NCBI GenBank assembly: GCA_021832495.1
Contig: JAKBKR010000029.1
Span: 1-11,582 of the forward strand
Reading direction: 5' to 3'
Length of the DNA stretch: 11,582 nucleotides
Origin: a bacterium
Lineage (GTDB): Archaea; Thermoplasmatota; Thermoplasmata; Lutacidiplasmatales; UBA184
Part shown: positions 4,089-11,582 of the stretch, in pieces
How positions within the stretch are numbered: position 1 is the first letter of the stretch
Layout of the letters: the number at the start of each line of letters is the position of its first letter
Position numbers and translations under genes: made by a program
The notes under the pieces: generated by a model
The model's database searches: none
Seen by the model: only the letters and a program-made list of their open reading frames with translations
What the model was told of the DNA's origin: nothing

Positions 4089-6940
4089 GATTCCTGAACC
4101 GGGACCTCCTGTACTCGGATGGTCCACTGACCTGCGATTCCCAGCTCGCCCAGCCTCCGGCGGAGTTCGCGTTCGAAGTTCTCCCGCTCGGTTAACGTCG
4201 TCTTGACCGAGATTGTGAGCACGATAGTCAGTCCCTCCCCTCTCTTCAGTGTGGGCACTAGTCCGATTCCAAGTTTGTTCCAGGCCTCGGGGGGAATCGC
4301 GCCCTGGATGCTGAACGCCGCGCGGACCTTGCTGTCCGCCTCTGTCAATCCGATGCGAATCTCAGGGGCAGCCACGACCCCGGTCGGGCCCGCTGGTGCC
4401 CCCGCAATAGGCTGGCCAACCGCGGCCCCTGGGATTGAGGGGCCGAGAAGCCCAGAGCCAGTCGGACGCCCTAGGTCAGGGTTCTTTAGGGCGGTCGCCC
4501 GGGCCTTGAGCAGGAGGAAGGTGTCCGAGTCGAAGAGAAGCTCCTCGCTCGGGACCTGTTCCTTGAACCACACCTTGCCGAACGAGCCATCGGACTTCTG
4601 CCCGGACCCGAGGCCGAACTCGCCCCTTTCCACGAGTCGTGGAATCGCCTGTCGGAGCGCACCTTCCGGGTCGACAAGACGGGTAAGGGACCCATCGAGG
4701 AAAGCCTTCCGGAGCCCGGAGAGCGGCCAGGCCCCGGAAGTCCTCAGCGCGATTGGCCATGACCGTTCGATGTAGCCAGCCCCGACGCTGTCCTCAAGCA
4801 ATCCCTCGGACTTGAGTGCTGACTTGACCCGGTCCGAGAGACTCACACCAGAGCTCGCGTGTCCCTGACCCATGTTGATGACACGAACTCCACCGTGCTC
4901 CTTCGCATCGTAGAGGGCGATCCAGATGTAGCCCGCCGCGACCTCCTCCTTGACCCGCGCTTCCGCCTCTCGGACGTTGGACTCTACCTCGTTCCGCTCC
5001 TCCGGTTCGAACTCCGCGCCAAGGTTACCCCGCTGGACCTCCTCCCGGACCCGTTTCCAGGAAAGGGCCTGTTCTACGGCGTTCCCAAGGTCTTGCCCCT
5101 CCTTCTTGAAGCACCAGATGAGGGCACCGGGGTGGAGGCGTGCATCTCCCTTGGTCCGCTCCTTGGTCCAGCGCGCCACCTCGCCGTTCATCTCTGGCGT
5201 GTAGGCCGTCTGCGGGTCAGCGACGACTAGTGTGACCTTCACGAGGTTGGGAACTTCAGTCCCGTCCTTGGGGAAGAATAGGGTCGGAAGCACCGCTCCC
5301 TTGTCGAACTCCTTCTTGACTATCTCGCGCTCGGACTTGCGAACCTCGTCCTCGTCGAGGGCAGCGCGGTAGTCACCAACGACCTTGCGAAGGGTGGGCT
5401 TGAACCCGAACCGGAACCCATCCCGTCCAACTTTCCGCAGATAGAAGGCGCGGTCCGCCAGGTTGTTGGCGCCGTTGTCAAGGGACGTCGTGTCCAAGTC
5501 CGGTTCGCCGATGGCAAATCGGATCTCCGGGATATGAGCAACCTTGTCCACCATGCCCCCGGAGGATTCGAAGAGGATGGCGGTCCCGATCCTCCGGTGA
5601 AGGTCGACGAGCGTACCCTTGGCATCTGCATCCAAGGCTCGCGCTTTGCTGTTCGGCCCTGAGATGTCGGTCTCAATCGCATGGATCAGACGCGGTTCCC
5701 CCAGTTGGGCGAGAACGGTAGCGCGAAACGGAGCGTGGTGAAGCGGGGCGGACCCGAGACCGATGAAGGCCTCCGCTCGAGCCTCCTCGTGGGCCTCACG
5801 GTAAGCCCAAGAGACCCACTGCGCGAGCATGGCGAGGGTCCCCCGCGTCTGCTGGTACTGCGGGAGCGTCTGCCACTTCCGCTGGAAGACCGAGAGGGTC
5901 GCCGGGTGGAAGGGATAACACGCCTCGAACTTTCGCTGGAGGTGCTCCTTGACCTTCAGGTCGCTGGTGGCCGTGTCCACCGAGGTCCATTCGGGGGGCA
6001 ATTGGTTCCTTCGCTCGTAGCACCAGGCTGCGTACACTTGGGCTGCTTCCTTCGCCCTGGCCTTGGTCTTCTCATCGAATTCATCGAAGAGGCGTCGGCG
6101 AACGACTTCTGCGATTTCTGCCTCATCGTTCGCGATGAGGTCTTGAGCCACCCGCTTGACCACCTTCGTGATCTTCTCCTGCCATACCCGGTCGTGTTCG
6201 GTCATCTCGACCTGGCTTCGGGGCAGGCTGACGATCGCCGCGCAGTTCGTGGTGCCCGTAAGGGCCACGGTGAGGTTCTGGATGAAAGCGTGGAAGGGCG
6301 CCGCAAGATCCTGGTGGCGGTTGATGAGGTTCAGGACTTCATCACAAAGTATGATCACCCTCCCGCCGGCGAGGCGGAAAAGTTCTGCCAAGGTCTCTGT
6401 CCCCGGGGGCGAGGTTTTGGCCTTCGGACCCAGGACCGCGACCCCAGCATCCCCCGCCAGTTGCCGGGCGATGTCGATCCACGGCGTCTCCCGGCCATCA
6501 CGAGGATCCCAGGCGTTACCCACGAGCACGGCAACCTTGGTGGGAGGGATGGCAAGACGGCCGCCCTCAAGCAGAACGCCACGCACTCCGGGGTCCTTCT
6601 CCGCAATCGAGGAGTGCTGGATCATGTGGTAGAGAGCGGTGAGAGTGTGTGTCTTGCCACCGCCGAACTGGGTGACGAGCGTAAGGACAGGGGCAGTATC
6701 CTCTGTGTATCCATTGAGGCGGCGGAGCACCATTCCGAGATGTTCCCTCAGGGCACGTGTGAAGACCGTGCGTGAGAAGAACTCCTTCGGGTCGGAGTAG
6801 TCCCTTGGTGCAGTCCCCGCGATCACCTGCTCCAGGGCGATTGCGAATTCGTCCGGAGAAAAGGAGCGACCCTTCCGAACCTCGGGCCTTGGGGTTACGA
6901 CCTTGTACCACGGCGCCAGCGTAGCCTTCTCCCTCGACAT
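4055..6940 (-). CDS. DUF499 AAA-type ATPase, 3' end altered by the insertion sequence
   Basis: This 961-aa protein belongs to the DUF499 family of predicted ATPases (COG1483). It starts with a typical region, WYKVVTPRPEVRKGRSFSPDEFA (11-33), followed by a Walker A motif, TQFGGGKTHTL (90-100), and a Walker B motif, VIILCDEVLNL (195-205, with D200 and E201). A long helical middle and a C-terminal domain near residues 880-945 follow. The family occurs beside DUF1156 methyltransferases and helicases in anti-phage gene sets, where it is expected to supply ATP-driven conformational work; its exact role is not known. The ATG lies 10 nt after the methyltransferase stop. The original 3' end is lost: the frame crosses the right end of the insertion sequence at 4088 and stops at 4057-4055, so the last 11 residues (STTPPRLAGDS) come from the element. 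Only a short native tail is missing, so the protein may still work. Confidence 0.92.
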   Translation of the reverse strand: MSREKATLAPWYKVVTPRPEVRKGRSFSPDEFAIALEQVIAGTAPRDYSDPKEFFSRTVFTRALREHLGMVLRRLNGYTEDTAPVLTLVTQFGGGKTHTLTALYHMIQHSSIAEKDPGVRGVLLEGGRLAIPPTKVAVLVGNAWDPRDGRETPWIDIARQLAGDAGVAVLGPKAKTSPPGTETLAELFRLAGGRVIILCDEVLNLINRHQDLAAPFHAFIQNLTVALTGTTNCAAIVSLPRSQVEMTEHDRVWQEKITKVVKRVAQDLIANDEAEIAEVVRRRLFDEFDEKTKARAKEAAQVYAAWCYERRNQLPPEWTSVDTATSDLKVKEHLQRKFEACYPFHPATLSVFQRKWQTLPQYQQTRGTLAMLAQWVSWAYREAHEEARAEAFIGLGSAPLHHAPFRATVLAQLGEPRLIHAIETDISGPNSKARALDADAKGTLVDLHRRIGTAILFESSGGMVDKVAHIPEIRFAIGEPDLDTTSLDNGANNLADRAFYLRKVGRDGFRFGFKPTLRKVVGDYRAALDEDEVRKSEREIVKKEFDKGAVLPTLFFPKDGTEVPNLVKVTLVVADPQTAYTPEMNGEVARWTKERTKGDARLHPGALIWCFKKEGQDLGNAVEQALSWKRVREEVQRGNLGAEFEPEERNEVESNVREAEARVKEEVAAGYIWIALYDAKEHGGVRVINMGQGHASSGVSLSDRVKSALKSEGLLEDSVGAGYIERSWPIALRTSGAWPLSGLRKAFLDGSLTRLVDPEGALRQAIPRLVERGEFGLGSGQKSDGSFGKVWFKEQVPSEELLFDSDTFLLLKARATALKNPDLGRPTGSGLLGPSIPGAAVGQPIAGAPAGPTGVVAAPEIRIGLTEADSKVRAAFSIQGAIPPEAWNKLGIGLVPTLKRGEGLTIVLTISVKTTLTERENFERELRRRLGELGIAGQWTIRVQEVPVQESTTPPRLAGDS
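4089..4093 (+). repeat. right copy of probable 5-bp target duplication (GATTC)
   Basis: GATTC directly adjoins the right end and differs from the left GAATC at the middle base. It also forms the inner half of the outer arm of a 10-bp inverted repeat (4054-4063 with 4089-4098). Confidence 0.45.
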
Positions 6941-6950
6941 CGTAGGTTAC

Positions 6951-9900
6951 CTACTTCTTCGGGAATGCAAGGGACAGAGCTTCGACCAAGCGCCGCTCCT
7001 CACTCCCCTGGGGGTAAAGGGCCGAGAGCGCAGTCGCGAGCCGCTCGAGCTCCGGGCCGCGTCTTCGCTCCTCCTCGAGGAAGGTTCTGAGTGCGGCGCT
7101 GGCTCCTGCCTTCTGAAGAAGCATGGCCGCATGGAGACGATCTAACGTCGTAGTCCGCCGATTTCCGGTGGAATGGCCATCGGTCGGGTCTTGGACAAGC
7201 ACCTTGGGCGACCTTCGCCCAGGCTTCTTGGGCGCGGGTGATGTGGCCGTCTCTTCGTCTGGGAAGAGCGAGGTCTGGCGCCCGCCCTTCCGAACCCCCT
7301 CGTCCCACGACGAGGCGAGGGCGGCCACGTCTTCCTTCCCGAAGAGCTGGCGAGCTCTCTCCTCCAATGAGAGCAGGCGGACGATTCCCTTGTCGGTCTC
7401 GATGAGCCTCCCCTCCCACGTGTCCAGGTGGATTCCGAGAGGCTGGGCGAACCTTCGAGCTACATCATACACCAGAGCGTAACCCGCGGTGGTGCCACTT
7501 GCAGCGGTGTCCTCCTCATCGGCCTCGGCTCCAGGGGCCACTGCATTCTTCGAGGGCTCACTCCCAGATTCGCCATTCGCTGTGCTCTGGAGTGTCCATA
7601 GGAAGAGGGCCGTAAGCCGAGCGTCCTCCTCAAGACTACCAGAGCCTGCCTTCCCTCCGCCCAAGACCTCCTCGAGCGCCAGCTTTCCGGCGACCTCCCA
7701 GACCTTTGCTAGGTAACCCTGGAGGTGTGGCTCGGACGCCTCGGGGTCCCCCCCCAAGGGAATCTCGCGGTCTTGGGCGTCAACCACCTTTGAGTATCTA
7801 CTGTACACCTCCATGGCCGGGCCTACACAGGCGAACACCATGTCTGCCCCGCGAATGCCCTCCCTTCCAAGGCGGTCCATCCATGCCCGGACTCTCACCG
7901 GCAGTTCGCGCGCCACTTCCGCCCAGTCCCCGATGGGCGCGTGGTCGTTTCGGGGCCTACAAACCAAATGAATACTAGTTGCGAGAGCGGCAGAATTCTG
8001 CGAGCGGAGCCTTCCCGGCCGTTCCGTCGCGATTGGCCATGATGCCGTCACCACCCACCCCCCGCGCACGATTCCGGAGAGGAGTGCTTCCCACCCCTCT
8101 GTTGTCTTGTGCGCGAAGACCACACAACCGATTCCGTCCTCTTGCAGAACCCGTCTCCCCTCGGCGAACGCCTCCGCCATACCTTCTTCGAAGAACCGCG
8201 CATCCTTGGGTTTCCCGCTGACTGCTTTGGTTTCGTCTTGGACCAGCTCTCGGTCCTTTGGGGAGAGCTCATTCTTCCGATCAAACGGGTCCGTAACCAG
8301 CGACCCTTCAGGAAGGGCCCTCTTGAACCAGACCAAGAAGAAATCAGACAAATCAGAATACGGAATCGCATCGTAGTACGGCGGATCGGTGAACCAAACC
8401 GAGGCAGACGCATCCGGGAGGGGGGACCTCCTTGCATCTGCCAAGTGAACTTGACCCGGCCTTGAAACTGCTTTCACCTGGCGCTCTGCCACCGACACGA
8501 GGATCTCCAAGGCGCTTCCGAGAAGCCCCCTTTCCGAAGCCGCGAAAGAAGACTCGACGAAGTCCCACACAATCGGAAGCGCCTGACGACTAAACACGTG
8601 ACCCACGGTTTCTCGACCGACGTCCCAGGCGACGAGGGATGCATCCTTGTCGGCGATCCGCCCGACTAAGAACGATGCCGCCTCTCTCACGGCCTTGTCC
8701 TGTTCCGTTGCCTTCTGCAGTTCCGCAATGATCGTGGCGAGTACAAGTTTCTGGCGCGCAGTGAACAGGTCAGACCACCGAGTGATGCCGTACCTTTGCA
8801 CCCGAAAACCGAGCGTGCCCTGCGGTGGAAGAGGCTCGTCGGGGAGAAGTGGCATTCCCGTGGAAGTCTTCACACTACGGAGTCTCGCAACGTCCATCTG
8901 CGCACGCCAGACCGCGCGATAGTCTTCTTCAGTTGGAAGACGATAGGACCGGCCAGTCCTACTCGGCTTGTCCAAGACCACAGCCAGCAGGCGGGCCCCG
9001 CCACTACGCTGCCCGTTTCGGTCGAATCGGGGGTCTCCTCCCCCATGTTCCTGCGCAAGTTGCGCGCGAACACGTTCCGGCTCAAGGCTAACCCCGCAGG
9101 CCAGGCACGTTGCCTTCGCCCGATTCACAGAACCAAGTGGTACTTCCTCGTCGTTCCGGGGAGAGAAGAGTTCAAAGACGACTAGTGGCGGCTCTCCTTT
9201 TGGCCTCTCAATCCTGTATCTCAGCGCTTGCTTTCGCCCAGCCTTCTTGCATACCCAGAACGATCTGGCCAAGGGAATCTCTGCCCCACAGCCAGGCGAC
9301 TCGCATAGAACGGAGCGTGCCCAGACGTACGCTGTCGGGACGCTCCCATCGGGGTCCGTAGGAAAGTACTTTGACAGAGCACCAATGACGCCTGTGCGTA
9401 GCCTCGGCGCGAAATCCCTCAGTCCTGATAAGAACGTCTCCCCACCTCGTGGGATGTCCTCCAGCAAGACCTTCTCAATCAAGGTTGCAACAGGATTCAG
9501 ATCGCTCGCGAAGCAGTCTGTACCGATCCGGAGGGCCTCGAGCGGGATGCTGCCTCCTCCTGCAAATGGGTCGACAACTAGCGGTACCTCTGTCCGATAT
9601 GCGGCCTTGATCAATGAATTCGCCGTGTGTGTGAATCCGCTGTCGTCACTCCGATCCCAAGAGGAGAAGTCTCCGATGAATCGCAAGAGCCTCTCCCGCA
9701 ATGCAGCGTCTCCCGAATCTATCGGTTCAAGAGAGTTAGACAGAGCCTCCCTGGCGTGCGTCTTGAAGTCAGGCGGACACTTTGGGTCCTCAGGGTCAGG
9801 AAGGAGCAGGGCCAACAGCATCGCCCTGCACGCACCCAAAGGGCGGCGTGCCCACCACTGGTTAAGCATCGAGGGATGGCTTCCGAATACCTTCTTTTCC

Positions 9901-9980
9901 TCGGCACTGAAGACACTGACGGTAGCGATGGGAAAGTCAACCTCCGCCAAGCGCTTGCACTCCCTCGGGATGCCCGTCAC
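6951..9980 (-). CDS. DUF1156 adenine-specific DNA methyltransferase with Zn ribbon
   Basis: From GTG 9980 the product is 1009 aa. The N-terminus has the DUF1156 signature: RLAEVDFPI near residue 10, then HPSMLNQWWARRPLGACRA (35-53). Motif I for S-adenosylmethionine binding is VVDPFAGGGSIPLEA (135-149). A Zn ribbon is formed by C226 and C231 with C292 and C295. The catalytic motif IV is FTDPPYYDAIPYSD (530-543), which together with the motif order indicates an N6-adenine (or N4-cytosine) DNA methyltransferase of the COG1743 type. The expected job is to mark host DNA as self. The start was chosen because GTG 9980-9978 overlaps the helicase TGA 9979-9977 (GTGA), a typical coupled junction, and because similarity begins there; the frame is open further upstream (to 10049), but that stretch lies inside the helicase gene. 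The DUF499 gene follows after 10 nt. No damage is seen. Confidence 0.93.
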   Translation of the reverse strand: MTGIPRECKRLAEVDFPIATVSVFSAEEKKVFGSHPSMLNQWWARRPLGACRAMLLALLLPDPEDPKCPPDFKTHAREALSNSLEPIDSGDAALRERLLRFIGDFSSWDRSDDSGFTHTANSLIKAAYRTEVPLVVDPFAGGGSIPLEALRIGTDCFASDLNPVATLIEKVLLEDIPRGGETFLSGLRDFAPRLRTGVIGALSKYFPTDPDGSVPTAYVWARSVLCESPGCGAEIPLARSFWVCKKAGRKQALRYRIERPKGEPPLVVFELFSPRNDEEVPLGSVNRAKATCLACGVSLEPERVRAQLAQEHGGGDPRFDRNGQRSGGARLLAVVLDKPSRTGRSYRLPTEEDYRAVWRAQMDVARLRSVKTSTGMPLLPDEPLPPQGTLGFRVQRYGITRWSDLFTARQKLVLATIIAELQKATEQDKAVREAASFLVGRIADKDASLVAWDVGRETVGHVFSRQALPIVWDFVESSFAASERGLLGSALEILVSVAERQVKAVSRPGQVHLADARRSPLPDASASVWFTDPPYYDAIPYSDLSDFFLVWFKRALPEGSLVTDPFDRKNELSPKDRELVQDETKAVSGKPKDARFFEEGMAEAFAEGRRVLQEDGIGCVVFAHKTTEGWEALLSGIVRGGWVVTASWPIATERPGRLRSQNSAALATSIHLVCRPRNDHAPIGDWAEVARELPVRVRAWMDRLGREGIRGADMVFACVGPAMEVYSRYSKVVDAQDREIPLGGDPEASEPHLQGYLAKVWEVAGKLALEEVLGGGKAGSGSLEEDARLTALFLWTLQSTANGESGSEPSKNAVAPGAEADEEDTAASGTTAGYALVYDVARRFAQPLGIHLDTWEGRLIETDKGIVRLLSLEERARQLFGKEDVAALASSWDEGVRKGGRQTSLFPDEETATSPAPKKPGRRSPKVLVQDPTDGHSTGNRRTTTLDRLHAAMLLQKAGASAALRTFLEEERRRGPELERLATALSALYPQGSEERRLVEALSLAFPKK

Positions 9981-11582
9981 GCCGGCGCCCCCTTGAACAA
10001 GTCCTTGGTGTTCGCCGTGTAGTGCTGAATCTTCTTGACCGCCTCCCACTTGTTGGCGGCTGGGTCCTTATGAGTGCGAAGCTCCGGGCCCCCCGATTTG
10101 CATCGTGTGGCGACGTAGAGCCAATAGCAATCCCTACGGTCCTGGGCGACGCGATGCTCGTTCGGGGTCAGGAGGACGGCACCTTCCTCCGCACTCATCC
10201 CCTTCACCTCGATCAACCGTAACTCCCCGCTTCCAGGATGGATGCTCCGAATGTCGTACCCGAGGTCAAGCGTGCTGACATCCTCTGGAGTTCGACCTTC
10301 AGTCTTCTCATGCTCCATCGCGAGGGCCATCGCGATGGCCTCCACCTCCTTGTCCTGCCGCAGGTGGCGAATCTCAGGATGATTCCTGTCAGGGTGCGGA
10401 AGAATCAGAACCGAGGTGAGCCTCTCCACCCCTTGGAGCGTGAGCTCCCTCTGGCGAGCGAGTTCCAATCGACGGCGGTCGCGCCGGTCCTCTAACTCCC
10501 GCATCCTCGTCATCGTTTGGGCGACCAGTCCGGCCGCACCTTCGACACCGCGGGCACGGTCCTCTTCGTACCGGCCAAGCTTCTCGTCCTCTTTGGAAAT
10601 GAGCTCGGTGAGGGAAACCTCGATGTGATTTGCCACGCGATCCAGCTCGGCGACGCGCTCCTTCTGGACCTCCTCGCGGAACCCCTTCAACGCGCCCGCG
10701 TTCAGGAATGCAAGACCATATTCGCTTGACACGGCGACTGGTAGGGAAGCGGGCGCAGGGGCCGGCTGAAGGTTTCCCAAGGCGGTTGGCTCGCGTAGGA
10801 CAGGGGCATTTCCTTCGGATAGCTCGACCGCGTAGAGCTTCTCGTGGATGGTTCGTCCCAGCCCGTCGACGACCCTAGCTCGGTAGAAGTCCAAGCGCGC
10901 AGGCCCTGAGTGTTCCAGTGAGTAGAAGCAAGCCCCTCTGCTCAGGTCCGCCTGAGTGGTTTCCCATGCATGGATTCGGAGAGCCTCGAATAAGGGGTGG
11001 CCCGGAGTGACCCATTCATCATGACGCTCGTCTGCTAGCTCACGGTCGGTTGTGAGACGCGAATAACGGTTGGCGAGTTCGCCGTACCTCCAGTGTTCCT
11101 GCAGGGGGTAACGACGCAACTCTGGGGGTGTCTGACCGGGCTCAAACGAGAATCGGTCAGAAGCGAGAGGCCTCAACGTCAGCCCGGCAAGCGGGGCCGC
11201 TTCGGCTAGGAACCGGGCCATACTCTCAGGTACCATCCTCCGCTCCTGGGCCTTGGCTCGTCTCTCGACCAGCATGGGGATGTTCAGGTTCCTCGTGGCG
11301 AGGCCTTCCAGGGCATTCTGACAGATGTCCCGGAAGCGTTGCTCGGTCGCAGGTTCGAGAATCATTGTCTCGACGTCGCCCTCGCCGAGCTTCCCCGCGT
11401 AGTAGTCCCGGAAGATGCGCTCGATGTACGATGCCGGGTAGACCTCTCCGACGACATTGAAGACCGAATCGTTGTCAAGCGCATCCCGGATCTCTCGCAG
11501 CTTCTCCAAAAGCCGCTGGAGCACCCGTCCCTCGATGGTGTTGGTGGCCACGAAATTGAAGATGAGACAGTCCTTGAGCTGC
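9977..11582 (-). CDS. SNF2-type helicase, C-terminal part with NOV_C (DUF3883) domain
   Basis: The gene enters from the right edge; 534 C-terminal residues are visible and the start is outside. The first ones (CLIFNFVATNTIEGRVLQRL) are the stretch just after helicase motif VI in SNF2/superfamily 2 enzymes. A long middle region follows, including a charged coiled coil at visible residues about 300-385 (RMRELEDRRDRRRLELARQ). The end, about 435-534, is a NOV_C/DUF3883 domain: LDLGYDIRSIHPGSGELRLI, then EVKG (458-461), then LTPNEHRVAQ, CYWLYVATRC and a DPA near the end. The EVK with an upstream Asp resembles a PD-(D/E)XK nuclease core, so the domain may bind or cut DNA, though activity is unproven. 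By analogy with defence helicases it would translocate on invading DNA. The motor motifs lie outside the window. The stop overlaps the methyltransferase start by GTGA. Confidence 0.9.
   Translation of the reverse strand, partial: QLKDCLIFNFVATNTIEGRVLQRLLEKLREIRDALDNDSVFNVVGEVYPASYIERIFRDYYAGKLGEGDVETMILEPATEQRFRDICQNALEGLATRNLNIPMLVERRAKAQERRMVPESMARFLAEAAPLAGLTLRPLASDRFSFEPGQTPPELRRYPLQEHWRYGELANRYSRLTTDRELADERHDEWVTPGHPLFEALRIHAWETTQADLSRGACFYSLEHSGPARLDFYRARVVDGLGRTIHEKLYAVELSEGNAPVLREPTALGNLQPAPAPASLPVAVSSEYGLAFLNAGALKGFREEVQKERVAELDRVANHIEVSLTELISKEDEKLGRYEEDRARGVEGAAGLVAQTMTRMRELEDRRDRRRLELARQRELTLQGVERLTSVLILPHPDRNHPEIRHLRQDKEVEAIAMALAMEHEKTEGRTPEDVSTLDLGYDIRSIHPGSGELRLIEVKGMSAEEGAVLLTPNEHRVAQDRRDCYWLYVATRCKSGGPELRTHKDPAANKWEAVKKIQHYTANTKDLFKGAPA

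Noticed and set aside
5681..6775. A 364-codon plus-strand frame opposite the DUF499 gene
   Set aside because: It is antisense to the Walker A and B region of a clearly recognised ATPase and has no protein-like features of its own.
6942..6954. Palindrome GTAGGT-T-ACCTAC between the methyltransferase stop and the DUF499 start
   Set aside because: It has a 1-nt centre, so it cannot form a useful hairpin, and it is short enough to be chance between two coupled genes.
4751..8042. The 14-mer GCGATTGGCCATGA occurring near 4750 and 8030
   Set aside because: Both copies lie in coding sequence and encode the same SWPIA stretch in two different proteins; there is no further similarity around them.
8968..9996. 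A 342-codon plus-strand frame opposite the methyltransferase
   Set aside because: It is antisense to the DUF1156 N-terminal and motif I region; Ser/Arg-rich composition typical of a shadow frame.

Overview
The window most likely comes from a GC-rich archaeon. Two features point that way: a small membrane-anchored nuclease of the family related to archaeal Holliday junction resolvase, and an insertion sequence whose transposase resembles the archaeal/haloarchaeal ISH3 family. Coding is dense on both strands and no gene-free stretch exceeds 300 bases. This is an inference from protein families; no rRNA, tRNA or housekeeping gene is present to place the organism. The gene content is that of an accessory or defence region.

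Layout. (1) Positions 2-2234, plus strand: a tightly packed run of genes. First comes a reading frame entering from the left edge. It overlaps, and may be frameshifted from, a 219-aa protein with an Abi_C/HEPN-like helical C-terminus. Next is a 143-aa protein with one N-terminal membrane helix and a PD-(D/E)XK-type nuclease domain, then a 275-aa protein with a second Abi_C/HEPN-like C-terminus and an unrecognised N-terminus. (2) Positions 2235-2324: a short gap between convergent transcription units. (3) Positions 2325-11582, minus strand: an operon of SNF2-type helicase (3' part only, with a NOV_C/DUF3883 C-terminal domain), DUF1156 adenine-specific DNA methyltransferase, DUF499 AAA-type ATPase and a 93-aa unrecognised protein. 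The helicase, methylase and ATPase match the gene set reported in computational surveys as an anti-phage helicase-methylase-ATPase (HMA-like) system. (4) Positions 2641-4088: an ISH3-like insertion sequence, transposase on the plus strand, inserted exactly at the junction of the DUF499 gene and the 93-aa gene.

How the parts fit. The helicase and methyltransferase overlap by GTGA and the methyltransferase and ATPase are 10 nt apart, so the three are probably co-expressed from a promoter beyond the right edge. Computationally removing the insertion sequence and one copy of a 5-bp near-duplication restores a DUF499 gene whose stop codon overlaps the ATG of the 93-aa gene, so the small gene was probably the fourth gene of the operon. 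In the present sequence the DUF499 protein ends with 11 residues encoded by the insertion sequence, and the small gene is cut off from its operon. The plus-strand cluster (two Abi_C/HEPN-like proteins around a membrane nuclease) is the best candidate in the window for an undescribed defence-type module.
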